From Pseudomonas corrugata (GTDB taxonomy: Bacteria; Pseudomonadota; Gammaproteobacteria; Pseudomonadales; Pseudomonadaceae): a stretch of DNA of 64,000 bases. Numbering within the stretch: the first letter of the stretch is position 1; every line of letters starts with the position of its first letter. The notes under the pieces are model-generated. The model searched no databases, was not told where the DNA came from, and saw only the letters and a program-made list of their open reading frames with translations. The position numbers and the translations under genes are program-made. The stretch is taken from contig NZ_LHVK01000008.1 of NCBI RefSeq assembly GCF_001269905.1, positions 548,919 to 612,918 of the forward strand. Reading direction: 5' to 3'. Below, piece by piece: positions 18,469-27,453 of the stretch.

Positions 18469-19971
18469 ATGGCTATGGATTTGACCAGCCTGTTGTTGGG
18501 CCTGGCAGGCGCTGCGGTGCCGTTGCTCGCGTTGGCCTGGCACCTGCAGCGCCAGGCCAGTGCCGCGCAGACCGAAGTGGCGCTGCTGGAAGAGCGTCTG
18601 ACCACCGCGCACATGGCCCATGATGGCCTGAACGCCCAACTCGATGCCCTCCGCGACGAAATCAGCGACCTGAGCCAGGCCAACGGAGCCAAGCAAGCCG
18701 AACTCGCAGCAGCCTGCCGGGAAGTCGAACTGTTGCAGATCGAGCGTGACAACGCCCGGGATGCGGCCCATGCCTGGAATCTGGAACGTGCCGGCAAAGA
18801 GGCGGAGCTGCGGCGGCTCGATGCCCAGGCGGCGTCGCTCCATGCCGAACTGCGCGAGCAACAGGAAAACCATCAGCAACGCCTGGATGACCTGCAAGGC
18901 TCGCGAGACGCGTTGCGGGCACAGTTCGCCGAGCTTGCCGGAAAAATCTTTGATGAGCGTGAGCAACGCTTCGCCGAAACCAGCCAGCAGCGCCTGGGGC
19001 AGTTGCTCGATCCGTTGAAAGAGCGCATCCAGTCTTTCGAAAAACGCGTTGAAGAAAGTTATCAGGCCGAAGCCCGGGAGCGTTTTTCCCTGGGCAAGGA
19101 GCTGGAGCGCTTGCAACAGCTGAACCTGCGCCTGAGCGATGAAGCCACCAACCTCACTCGTGCGCTCAAGGGCCAGAAGACCCAGGGGAACTGGGGCGAA
19201 TTGATTCTCGAGCGGGTGCTTGAGCACGCCGGCCTGGAGAAGGGCCGTGAATATCAGACCCAGGTCAGCCTCAAGGGACCGGATGGCGAGCGGTTCCAGC
19301 CTGACGTGTTGATTTACCTGCCCGGCGACAAGCAGGTGGTAGTCGACTCGAAGGTCAGTCTTACCGCCTATCAGCAATATGTGGCCGCTGAAGATGATGC
19401 CATTGGCCAGCTTGCCCTCAAGCAACACATCGTGTCGCTGCGGGCCCATGTCAAAGGACTGGCCGGCAAGGACTACAAACGCCTGGACGGTTTGCACAGC
19501 CTGGATTTCGTATTGCTGTTCGTACCGATCGAAGCAGCGTTCTCCGCTGCCCTCCAAGCCGAGCCGAATCTGTTTCAGGATGCCTTTGACCGCAACATCG
19601 TGATCGTCAGCCCGACCACGTTGCTGGCGACGCTGCGGGTGATCGACAGTTTGTGGAAGCAGGAGCGCCAGAGCCAGAACGCCCGGGAGATCGCCGAGCG
19701 GGCCGGTTGGCTGTACGACAAGTTCGTGCTGTTCATCCAGGACCTGGATGAAATCGGCAGTCGCCTGCAACAGCTGGACAAAGCCTACAGTGCCGCACGC
19801 AACAAGCTGACGGAAGGGCGCGGCAACCTGGTCAGTCGCACCGAACAACTCAAGCTGCTCGGCGCCCGGGCGAGCAAGCGGTTGCCGGGTGAACTGCTTG
19901 AGCGGGCAATGACCGATGAGGATGGGCTGCCCGAGTTGCCGGAAGAAGCCGATGCCAAACCCAACGCTTGA
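18469..19971 (+). CDS. rmuC: DNA recombination protein RmuC
   Basis: The 500-residue protein matches RmuC: an N-terminal membrane helix (LLLGLAGAAVPLLALAWHL), a long coiled coil (about residues 30-170), and the C-terminal nuclease-like domain with GNWGELILERVLEHAGLEKG, FQPDVLIYLPGDKQVVVDSK and VSLTAYQQY. RmuC limits recombination at inverted repeats and has been linked to phage defence in E. coli. Length is usual. A family A REP pair follows its stop. Confidence 0.93.
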   Translation: MAMDLTSLLLGLAGAAVPLLALAWHLQRQASAAQTEVALLEERLTTAHMAHDGLNAQLDALRDEISDLSQANGAKQAELAAACREVELLQIERDNARDAAHAWNLERAGKEAELRRLDAQAASLHAELREQQENHQQRLDDLQGSRDALRAQFAELAGKIFDEREQRFAETSQQRLGQLLDPLKERIQSFEKRVEESYQAEARERFSLGKELERLQQLNLRLSDEATNLTRALKGQKTQGNWGELILERVLEHAGLEKGREYQTQVSLKGPDGERFQPDVLIYLPGDKQVVVDSKVSLTAYQQYVAAEDDAIGQLALKQHIVSLRAHVKGLAGKDYKRLDGLHSLDFVLLFVPIEAAFSAALQAEPNLFQDAFDRNIVIVSPTTLLATLRVIDSLWKQERQSQNAREIAERAGWLYDKFVLFIQDLDEIGSRLQQLDKAYSAARNKLTEGRGNLVSRTEQLKLLGARASKRLPGELLERAMTDEDGLPELPEEADAKPNA

Positions 19972-20043
19972 TCAGGCACTAATGCACGCCCCGTGATTGA
20001 TGCGGATCCTATGGCTGATGCAAACCTTGTGGTTGATGCAAAC

Positions 20044-20137
20044 CCTGTGGCGAGGGGATTTATCCCCGCTTGAGTGCGCAGCACTCACAATGGAGGCTGT
20101 CGCGCAGCCTGACGGGGATAAATTCCCTCGCCACAGG
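20044..20137. repeat. Paired REP-like element, family A
   Basis: Units TGTGGCGAGGGGATTTATCC (20047) and the inverse ending CCCTCGCCACAGG (20139), the second copy of the unit seen at 497-629. It sits between the converging rmuC and mxtR genes. Confidence 0.85.
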
Positions 20138-20166
20138 ATCGATGCCTGGCCGGAGCGGCGTTGCTC

Positions 20167-23100
20167 CTACAACGGCAAATGCCGACTCAACAACGCCCTC
20201 AACGCCGCCGGTTTCACCGGTTTTGCCAGGTAATCCAGCCCGGCGGCGTGTACCTGGGCCACCGTCTCGGGACGGCCGTCGGCGCTGATCACCACCCCTG
20301 GCACCGGTTCACCCATGCGGGTGCGTAGCCAGGCCATCAGCTCGGTGCCGGTTTCGCCATCATCCAGATGAAAGTCCACCAGGGCCAGTTGCGGGCGTCC
20401 ACCCTCGGCGAGCCAGCGCTCGCACTCTTCACGGTTGCGCGCTGTCCGGACCTGGCAGCCCCAGCGGGTCAGCAGGCTGTTCATGCCGATCAGGATGCTG
20501 TCTTCATTATCGACACACAGAACCTGCGCACCACTGGGTAAATGCCCGTTGGCTTCGGCCTCGATGCTGGGCGCAGCTATCTGCGTCCGAGCCAGCGGTA
20601 CGCTGACGCTGAACACACTGCCGCGTCCTGGCCAGGAGCGCACGCGCAACGTATGACCGAGTACGCGACACAGCCCGTCGGCAATGGCCAGCCCCAGGCC
20701 CAGGCCTTTTTCGGCACGGGTCTGATGGCTATCCAGGCGTTTGAATTCTTCGAAAATCACCTGTTGCTTGTCTTCGGCAATGCCTGGGCCGCGATCCCAG
20801 ACCTCCAGGCATAGCTCACCGTTGCGCCGACGCACGCCCAGCAGAACCGGCCCCTTGGCATAGCGAAAGGCATTGGTGAGGAAATTCTGCAGGATGCGCC
20901 GCAGCAACTTGATGTCGCTGTCGACCCGCAGTCGCGAGCCTCGAACGCGGAATTTCAGGCCTTGTTCCCGAGCCAGCACCGTGAACTCGGCACCGAGGGT
21001 ATCGAACAGTTCATTGAGGGCGAAGGGTTTGCGGTCGGGGTTGATCTTGCCGTTTTCCAGGCGGGAAATGTCCAGCAGGTCGGTGATCAGGTCTTCGGCA
21101 GAGCGCAGTGAACTGTCCAGGTGCTGTACCAACTGCCGGGCTTCGCCTGGCAAACCCTCATGCAGGTGGGACAGCGCGGCGGAGAACAGCCGAGCGGCAT
21201 TGAGGGGCTGCATCAGGTCATGGCTGACGGCGGCCAGGAAGCGGGTCTTGGATTGATAGGCCGCTTCGGCGGTGCTTTTGGCTTCGGTCAGGGCTTCGTT
21301 CAGTTGCGACAACTCTCGGGTGCGTTCAGCCACCCGTTGCTCCAGTCCTTCGTTGGCTTCGGTCAGGGCCTGCGCGGCTTCGCGGAAGGCGGTGATGTCG
21401 GTGAAGCTCATGACGAAACCGCCGCCCGGCATCGGGTTGCCGATCAGCTCGATCACCCGGCCGTTCGGGAACAACCGCTCGGACGTATGGGCGCGGCCCT
21501 GGCGCATCCAGTGCAGGCGCCGGGCGACGTGGACTTCGGCTTCGCCCGGACCGCAGAGGCCGCGTTCGGCGTTGTAGCGGATGATGTCGGCAATGGGCCG
21601 GCCGACGCTGATCAAGCCGTCCGGATAATTGAACAGTTCCAGGTAGCGACGGTTCCACGCCACCAACCGGAGGGACTGGTCGACCACACTGATGCCCTGG
21701 GTTATGTTCTCGATGGCGCCCTGCAGCAAGGCCCGGTTGAACTGCAACACTTCCGAGGTTTCGTCGGCGATTCGGACGACATCCTCCAGTTGCATCTCCC
21801 GACCTTCAATCGCAGCTTTTACCACGGCCCGCGTCGACGATGCCCCGAGCACACCGGCCAGCAGGCGTTCGGTGTGGGCGATCCATTCGCTGTCGGCGTT
21901 CTGGTTCGGGTTGAAGCCCTTGCCCTGGCGGTAGGCAAAGCGGATGAAACTCTGGCGTGCCCGCTCCTCGCCGACGAAGCGTGCCGCCAGTTGCAGCAGG
22001 TCTTCGATGTGCACCGCCAGCATCGATCGTGCGCTGGGGCGGGCGCTGATCTCCTGGCCGATGAAGCGTCCGGCCTGCCAGTGCTCCGACACACGGGTGC
22101 GCGACAGCACCGAGATCCAGGCAAACAGCGTGAAGTTACCGGCCAGGGACAGAACGACGCCCTGGGTCAGCGGCCCGATCGGCAGGTTCAATGGATTCCC
22201 GTGCAGCCAGGCCAGGCCCGGGAACGCGCTCAGGGACCAGCCCAGGCTGTGGGCGGCGATCGGCAGCACCAGGGTGTAGAACCAGAGGAAAATCCCCGCG
22301 GCGAGGCCGGCGAATACACCGCGGCGGTTCGCCTGTTTCCAGTACAGCGCGCCGAGCATGGCGGGCGCCAACTGCGTGACGGCGGCGAAGGCGATCTGGC
22401 CGATGGTCGCCAGGCTCGCGGTGGAGCCCAGCAATCGATAGCTCACATAGGCCAGCAACAGGATCACCACGATGCTCACCCGACGCACAGAGAGCATCCA
22501 CTGACGGAATACTTCGAACGGCCGTTCGGCGTTGTTGCGACGCAACAGCCAGGGCAGCAACATGTCATTGGAAACCATGGTGGAAAGGGCCACGCTCGCG
22601 ACAATCACCATGCCGGTGGCGGCCGAGGCGCCGCCAATGAACGCCAATAACGCCAGCGCCGGATGGGCCTGCGCCAGCGGCAGGCTGATGACGAACGAGT
22701 CCGGCAGCACCGAGTTGGGCAACAGCATTTGCCCGGCGAGGGCGATGGGCACCACGAACAGCGCGGCGAGGGCCAGGTAGGCGGGGAACACCCACTTGGC
22801 CAGGCGCAGGTCCTGGGGCTCGATGTTCTCTACCACCGTCACATGAAACTGGCGCGGCAGGCAGATGATTGCCATCATCGCCACTCCCGTCTGCACCACC
22901 ATGGACGGCCAGTTGATGGTTTCCTTCCAGTATTGCTCCAGGCGCGGTGCGAGCATCGCCTGGTCGAACAGGTCGTCGAAGCCGTCGTAGAGGCCGAACG
23001 TCACGAAGGCGCCGACTGCGAGGAAGGCGAACAGCTTGACCAGGGACTCGAAGGCAATGGCCAACACCATGCCACGGTGGTGCTCGGTGGCGTCGAGGTT

Positions 23101-23637
23101 GCGAGTGCCGAACACGATGGTGAACAAAGCCAGGATCAGCGAGACGATCAGTGCGGTGTCCTGGGCGCGGGTGCCCATGGCATCAGCGCCGGCGCCGATC
23201 AACAGGTTTACCCCGAGCACGATGCCCTTGAGCTGCAAGGCAATGTACGGCAGCACGCCCACCAGGCAGATCAGCGCGACCACCACCGCCAGCGACTGGG
23301 ACTTGCCATAGCGGGCGGCGATGAAGTCGGCGATGGAGGTGATGTTCTCCTGTTTACTGATCATCACCATTTTTTGCAGGACCCACGGCATCAGCACCAG
23401 CAGCAGGATCGGCCCCAGGTAGATCGGCAGGAATGACCAGAGCTGTTCGGCCGCCTGGCCCACCGCGCCGAAGAAGGTCCAACTGGTGCAATACACCGCC
23501 AGTGACAGGCTGTAGACCCAGGCCCGTACCCGTGGAGGCAACGGCGTGCTGCGCCGGTCACCGTAGAAGGCGATGGCGAACATGATGGCCATATAGGCCA
23601 GGGCAACAACAGCGATCAGCCCGCTGGACAACGACAT
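20167..23637 (-). CDS. mxtR: Transporter-linked hybrid sensor kinase of the MxtR/CrbS type
   Basis: This 1156-residue protein joins an N-terminal sodium/solute symporter (SLC5-like) domain of about 12 helices (about 1-500), a PAS domain (about 600-720, ITQGISVVDQSLRLVAWNRRYLELF), a coiled coil, HisKA with His806 in AVSHDLMQPLNAARL, an ATPase domain (GPGIAED, GLGLGLAIA) and a C-terminal receiver with Asp1088 and Lys1139. The order and length fit P. aeruginosa PA3271 (MxtR/CrbS), which with ErdR/CrbR governs acetate use. The partner regulator is not in this window. Start at 23637 (MSLSSGL) has GGGAG upstream. Confidence 0.85.
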   Translation of the reverse strand: MSLSSGLIAVVALAYMAIMFAIAFYGDRRSTPLPPRVRAWVYSLSLAVYCTSWTFFGAVGQAAEQLWSFLPIYLGPILLLVLMPWVLQKMVMISKQENITSIADFIAARYGKSQSLAVVVALICLVGVLPYIALQLKGIVLGVNLLIGAGADAMGTRAQDTALIVSLILALFTIVFGTRNLDATEHHRGMVLAIAFESLVKLFAFLAVGAFVTFGLYDGFDDLFDQAMLAPRLEQYWKETINWPSMVVQTGVAMMAIICLPRQFHVTVVENIEPQDLRLAKWVFPAYLALAALFVVPIALAGQMLLPNSVLPDSFVISLPLAQAHPALALLAFIGGASAATGMVIVASVALSTMVSNDMLLPWLLRRNNAERPFEVFRQWMLSVRRVSIVVILLLAYVSYRLLGSTASLATIGQIAFAAVTQLAPAMLGALYWKQANRRGVFAGLAAGIFLWFYTLVLPIAAHSLGWSLSAFPGLAWLHGNPLNLPIGPLTQGVVLSLAGNFTLFAWISVLSRTRVSEHWQAGRFIGQEISARPSARSMLAVHIEDLLQLAARFVGEERARQSFIRFAYRQGKGFNPNQNADSEWIAHTERLLAGVLGASSTRAVVKAAIEGREMQLEDVVRIADETSEVLQFNRALLQGAIENITQGISVVDQSLRLVAWNRRYLELFNYPDGLISVGRPIADIIRYNAERGLCGPGEAEVHVARRLHWMRQGRAHTSERLFPNGRVIELIGNPMPGGGFVMSFTDITAFREAAQALTEANEGLEQRVAERTRELSQLNEALTEAKSTAEAAYQSKTRFLAAVSHDLMQPLNAARLFSAALSHLHEGLPGEARQLVQHLDSSLRSAEDLITDLLDISRLENGKINPDRKPFALNELFDTLGAEFTVLAREQGLKFRVRGSRLRVDSDIKLLRRILQNFLTNAFRYAKGPVLLGVRRRNGELCLEVWDRGPGIAEDKQQVIFEEFKRLDSHQTRAEKGLGLGLAIADGLCRVLGHTLRVRSWPGRGSVFSVSVPLARTQIAAPSIEAEANGHLPSGAQVLCVDNEDSILIGMNSLLTRWGCQVRTARNREECERWLAEGGRPQLALVDFHLDDGETGTELMAWLRTRMGEPVPGVVISADGRPETVAQVHAAGLDYLAKPVKPAALRALLSRHLPL

Positions 23638-23773
23638 GGAAACTCCCGAACGAAGAACACCGGGCTTGGGCCCGGCAAGACAGTCTCGCATGCCTGCTCG
23701 GGTTCGTCAGTGTCGACCAAGGTCGAGGCGTGGTGGGGTGTCGCACTCGGGTCATGCAGTGGATTTGCGGGCC

Positions 23774-23869
23774 TCATCGCGAACAGGCTGGCTCCCACAG
23801 GATGTGCGACGGACACAAACTTTTCATCCACCTCAGAAAATGTGGGAGCGAGCCTGCTCGCGATGGCGG
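23774..23869. repeat. Paired REP element, family B
   Basis: Inverted units CATCGCGAACAGGCTGGCTC (23774) and TGTGGGAGCGAGCCTGCTCG (23841). The right unit ends 2 bases before the TAA of the TetR gene. Confidence 0.85.
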
Positions 23870-23871
23870 CC

Positions 23872-24411
23872 TTACTGCCCCAGCGCGATATCGATCAACC
23901 GATGCAACTCCTCAACCTCCAGCGGGGCACTGGCAAAGAGAATACGGAACACCGTCGGCGCCACCATGACATTGATCAACCGCTCGATGCCGGGATTCGG
24001 CGTATCGGGATAGCGCTCCAGAATGATCTGCAACTGAGCGCTGATGATGCCCACGCAGTACCCTGGCGTGGCGCAGGCCTGGATGTCGCGCATCATGTTG
24101 CGACCGGGTTCGGAACTCATTTCGTCCAGGTACTGCTCGGCCCAGGCACGCAGGTCGCCGCGCAGGCTGCCGGTGTTGGCCGGTTCGCTGTCGAGGCGCA
24201 TGCGGGCAACGGCGACATCGGCCAGTAGCGCCGGCAGGTCACCCCAGCGCCGATAGATGGTGGAGGGCGTCACGCCCGCGCGCGCGGCAATCTGCGGCAC
24301 GGTCAGTGTGGCGCGGTCCTGTTCCTGGAGCAGGGCGCGGACGGCCGAATGAATCGACTCTTGTACCCGGGCGCTTCTGCCGCCGGGGCGTAAACCTTCT
24401 TTAATAGCCAT
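23872..24411 (-). CDS. TetR-family transcriptional regulator
   Basis: The 179-residue protein has the N-terminal TetR helix-turn-helix LTVPQIAARAGVTPSTIYRRWGDLPALLADV (about residues 38-68) and a C-terminal ligand-binding domain. The start at 24411 (MAIKEGLRPGG) was preferred over the frame's first ATG 39 bases upstream, which lies closer to the operator. It is divergent from an MFS gene, and a perfect 10-bp inverted repeat lies between them, so it probably represses both. Confidence 0.88.
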   Translation of the reverse strand: MAIKEGLRPGGRSARVQESIHSAVRALLQEQDRATLTVPQIAARAGVTPSTIYRRWGDLPALLADVAVARMRLDSEPANTGSLRGDLRAWAEQYLDEMSSEPGRNMMRDIQACATPGYCVGIISAQLQIILERYPDTPNPGIERLINVMVAPTVFRILFASAPLEVEELHRLIDIALGQ

Positions 24412-24464
24412 GGATCGGACCTTAACACAAAGAATTTGCTTTAAGCGCACGTCGGTAGCACACT

Positions 24465-24493
24465 CGGCAAAAGCAAAAAATTAGCTTTTGCCG
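24465..24493. promoter_or_regulatory. Probable TetR operator between tetR and MFS genes
   Basis: CGGCAAAAGC, a 9-base A/T spacer, then GCTTTTGCCG: perfect 10-bp arms, midway between the divergent starts at 24411 and 24527. Confidence 0.75.
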
Positions 24494-24526
24494 ATGTGTT
24501 GTGAACAGCTTCTGCGGAGTGTGCCC

Positions 24527-25720
24527 ATGTCCCGTCCAGCTTCGACCCGTGCCAGCCTGATATTCCTGGCAATTACCTTGCTCGGTTTCCTTGCCGCCTC
24601 CAGCGCGCCGACGCCGTTGTATCACCTCTATCAGGAACACATGCAGTTTTCCCCGGCGATCCTCACGCTGATCTTCGGCGTATACGCCTTCAGTCTGTTG
24701 GCGGCCTTGCTGACCGTGGGGTCGTTGTCGGATTACCTGGGGCGCAAACCGGTGATCTTCGTGGCGCTGTTGCTCAACATGCTGGCGATGCTGCTGTTTA
24801 TCAATGCCGACAGCATCGCGTGGCTGATCGGGGCCCGGTTGATCCAGGGCTTCGCCACGGGCATGGCCACCAGTGTACTGGGGGCCGCGCTGCTGGACTT
24901 CGATCGCCAGCAAGGCCCGCTGATCACCAGTGTCGCGCCCTTGCTGGGGATGGCGTGCGGGGCGCTGGGGTGTGGCTTGCTGGCGGAGTTCGCGCCGTTG
25001 CCCCTGCAACTGACCTATTGGCTGTTGCTGGGCCTGTTCCTGGCCCAGGCGATCTATCTCTGGCGCCTGAAAGAAAGTGTCAGCCCGCAACCCGGTGCCT
25101 GGCAGTCCCTGCGTCCAACCTTGCATGTGCCGCCGCAGGCGCGGCGAGCCCTGTGGCTGGTGCTGCCGCTGAACCTGGCGGCCTGGGCGGTGGGGGGTTT
25201 CTATCTGTCGTTGGCGCCGTCCCTGGTGCGGGCTGCGACCGGATCGACCTCCAACCTGATCGGCGGCGCGTTGGTGGCAGCCCTGACGCTCACCGGGGCG
25301 TTGTCGATTTACACGCTGCGTAATCAGGGCGCAGAGAAGATGCTGCGGCTTGCCGCCAGCTTATTGATGACCGGCCTCGCCCTGGTATTGATCGCCGCGC
25401 ACACAGGCAGCCTGCCGTTGTTCTTCATCGGTACTCTGGTGACCGGCAGCGGTTTCGGCGCGGGTTTCCTGGGCGCGCTGCGCAGTATCATGCCGCTGGC
25501 CTTGCCCCATGAACGGGCCGGTTTGATGTCGGCATTCTATGTGCTCAGTTACCTGGCTTTCAGCTTGCCGTCGCTGCTGGCAGGGAACCTTACGCGGGTG
25601 TTCGGGTTGATCCCGACAACCGATGGCTATGGCCTGGTGCTGATCCTGTTGGCGAGCGCTGCGTTGCTGGGGCTGTTGCGTCAGGCCGCCAAGCCGGCAG
25701 GCAGTGGCGTTCGACCTTGA
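24527..25720 (+). CDS. MFS transporter divergent from a TetR regulator
   Basis: The 397-residue protein has twelve hydrophobic segments. The start is MSRPASTRASLIFLAITLLG, with family pattern LAASSAPTPLYHLYQ and the loop motif GSLSDYLGRKPVIFVALL. It is of the drug-efflux-like MFS type. The start at 24527 has GCGGAG upstream; a longer ATG start at 24488 would overlap the operator and is unlikely. The substrate is not predictable. Confidence 0.87.
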   Translation: MSRPASTRASLIFLAITLLGFLAASSAPTPLYHLYQEHMQFSPAILTLIFGVYAFSLLAALLTVGSLSDYLGRKPVIFVALLLNMLAMLLFINADSIAWLIGARLIQGFATGMATSVLGAALLDFDRQQGPLITSVAPLLGMACGALGCGLLAEFAPLPLQLTYWLLLGLFLAQAIYLWRLKESVSPQPGAWQSLRPTLHVPPQARRALWLVLPLNLAAWAVGGFYLSLAPSLVRAATGSTSNLIGGALVAALTLTGALSIYTLRNQGAEKMLRLAASLLMTGLALVLIAAHTGSLPLFFIGTLVTGSGFGAGFLGALRSIMPLALPHERAGLMSAFYVLSYLAFSLPSLLAGNLTRVFGLIPTTDGYGLVLILLASAALLGLLRQAAKPAGSGVRP

Positions 25721-25788
25721 TGCATTGAATGCAGACGGTTGAATTGAGCTAGCCTCGGCGTCTTGCCATTTATCTCTGGTGATTTCCC

Positions 25789-26100
25789 TTGAAGATTATT
25801 CGCAGCAAGTCCTTCACTGGCGACCGTGCCTGGGCCGCGTTGGACATCGCTAACATGAACGGCATCACCACGCGCCTGCACTGGACCGATCAGCCATACA
25901 AATGGCATGTCAATGATGGTCAGGAAGTCTTCGTGGTGCTCGATGGGCTCGTGCAGATGTGCTACCGGGAGGAGGGGGTCGAAAAAGATACCTTGCTGGG
26001 GGTTGGGGATATTTTCTACGCATCGGTCGGGACCGAGCATGTGGCCAGGCCACAGGGACCGGCGAGAATCCTGGTGATCGAAAGCGAAGGCAGTGTCTGA
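25789..26100 (+). CDS. Cupin-domain protein, TTG start
   Basis: A small single-domain cupin of 103 residues: ITTRLHWTDQPYKWHVNDGQEVFVVLDGLVQM holds the first cupin motif (one His kept, HVNDGQE), and GVGDIFYASVGTEHVARPQGPARILVIE the second, with a His near the end. The only start that includes the whole domain is TTG at 25789; the Shine-Dalgarno match is weak (GGTGA). The activity is unknown; cupins of this size are often metal-binding isomerases or sensor domains. Confidence 0.75.
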   Translation: MKIIRSKSFTGDRAWAALDIANMNGITTRLHWTDQPYKWHVNDGQEVFVVLDGLVQMCYREEGVEKDTLLGVGDIFYASVGTEHVARPQGPARILVIESEGSV

Positions 26101-26102
26101 CG

Positions 26103-26125
26103 TGTTATCTGTAAAATAGATAACA
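26103..26125. promoter_or_regulatory. Inverted repeat upstream of the TDT carrier gene
   Basis: TGTTATCT, a 7-base spacer, then AGATAACA: perfect 8-bp arms 80 bases before the start of the next gene. It starts 2 bases after the cupin stop. It is either an operator or a weak terminator; no T run follows, so operator is preferred. Confidence 0.5.
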
Positions 26126-26204
26126 TATAGAGAAATTACCCGTTATATCGATATTCGATCCGGCTCTAAGATGACTCCACCTCAACCGGGGACTGGAGTT
26201 CGTC

Positions 26205-27353
26205 ATGACATGCTGCCCTGCAACAAACCGCTTGCGCCCACTGAGCCACTTGCCCAGGCCGTTGGAGGCCATTCGCCAATTCACGCCCAACTGGTTCGCC
26301 GTGACCATGGGCACCGGCGTACTTGCCCTGGCCTTGGCCCAGTGGCCGGGCGATGTGCCTGGCCTGCGTGATGTAGGTGAAGGGTTGTGGTTGTTCAATA
26401 TCCTGCTGTTTGTATTATTCAGCGGTTTGTACGCTGCCCGTTGGGTGTTGTTCTTCGATGAAGCGCGGCGGATTTTCGGCCATTCAACGGTTTCGATGTT
26501 CTTCGGCACCATACCCATGGGCCTGGCGACCATCATCAACGGTTTCCTGGTGTTCGGCCTGCCGCGCTGGGGAGACGCCGTGGTGTCGCTGGCTGAAGCG
26601 TTGTGGTGGATCGATGTGGCGATGTCCCTGGCCTGTGGCGTGTTGATCCCATTCCTGATGTTTACCCGGCAGGAACACCGGATCGACCAGATGACCGCGG
26701 TGTGGTTGTTGCCGGTGGTAGCCGCCGAAGTCGCAGCCGCCAGTGGCGGGCTCTTGGCGCCGCATCTGGCAGGCGCCCATTCGCAACTGGTCATGCTGGT
26801 CACCAGCTACGTGCTTTGGGCATTTTCCCTACCGATAGCGTTCAGCATTCTGACGATTCTGCTGCTGCGCATGGCCTTGCATAAACTGCCCCACGAAAAC
26901 ATGGCGGCCTCGAGCTGGCTGGCCCTGGGACCAATCGGCACCGGAGCACTGGGCATGCTGGTGCTAGGCAGCGATGCTCCGATGATTTTTGCCGCCAACG
27001 GCTTGCCTGGTGTCGGTGAAATCGCCGCCGGCCTGGGGCTGGTGGCCGGTGTCACGCTATGGGGGTTCGGGTTCTGGTGGATGTTGATGGCGCTGCTGAT
27101 CACGGCGCGCTACTTGCGCGAAGGCATCCCGTTCAACCTCGGCTGGTGGGGCTTTACCTTCCCGTTGGGCGTGTACGCATTGACGACGCTGAAACTGGCG
27201 AGCCTGTTGGGCCTGGGGTTCTTCAGCCTGTTCGGTTGCCTGTTGGTGGCGATGCTGGTGGTGCTGTGGCTGATCGTCGGCTGGCGCACGGTGTCAGGTG
27301 CCTGGCACGGTGAGTTGTTCGTTTCTCCGTGCATTGCCGGGCTGGCGAAATAA
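26205..27353 (+). CDS. TDT-family carrier (TehA/Mae1 type)
   Basis: The 382-residue membrane protein shows ten hydrophobic helices and the family start IRQFTPNWFAVTMGTGVLALALAQ, with the conserved Phe/Trp/Gly pattern (GTIPMGLATIINGFLV, WWGFTFPLGVYALTTLKLA). The tellurite-resistance/dicarboxylate transporter family includes TehA, Mae1, sulfite exporters and SLAC1-like anion channels, so the substrate is probably a small anion. An inverted repeat upstream could regulate it. Confidence 0.85.
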   Translation: MTCCPATNRLRPLSHLPRPLEAIRQFTPNWFAVTMGTGVLALALAQWPGDVPGLRDVGEGLWLFNILLFVLFSGLYAARWVLFFDEARRIFGHSTVSMFFGTIPMGLATIINGFLVFGLPRWGDAVVSLAEALWWIDVAMSLACGVLIPFLMFTRQEHRIDQMTAVWLLPVVAAEVAAASGGLLAPHLAGAHSQLVMLVTSYVLWAFSLPIAFSILTILLLRMALHKLPHENMAASSWLALGPIGTGALGMLVLGSDAPMIFAANGLPGVGEIAAGLGLVAGVTLWGFGFWWMLMALLITARYLREGIPFNLGWWGFTFPLGVYALTTLKLASLLGLGFFSLFGCLLVAMLVVLWLIVGWRTVSGAWHGELFVSPCIAGLAK

Positions 27354-27453
27354 TTGCCCGGCGGCTCCCAAGCGACGTGCCGTAGGTTAATGTGTGGCCT
27401 GGATAAAAAAACGTTATTCCAATAAGCGTCCACGCCACTCAGGAACATGGAAG

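Noticed and set aside
20044..20137. CRISPR-like repetition
   Set aside because: Palindromic units occur as single inverted pairs without regular spacers or cas genes, so these are REP elements.
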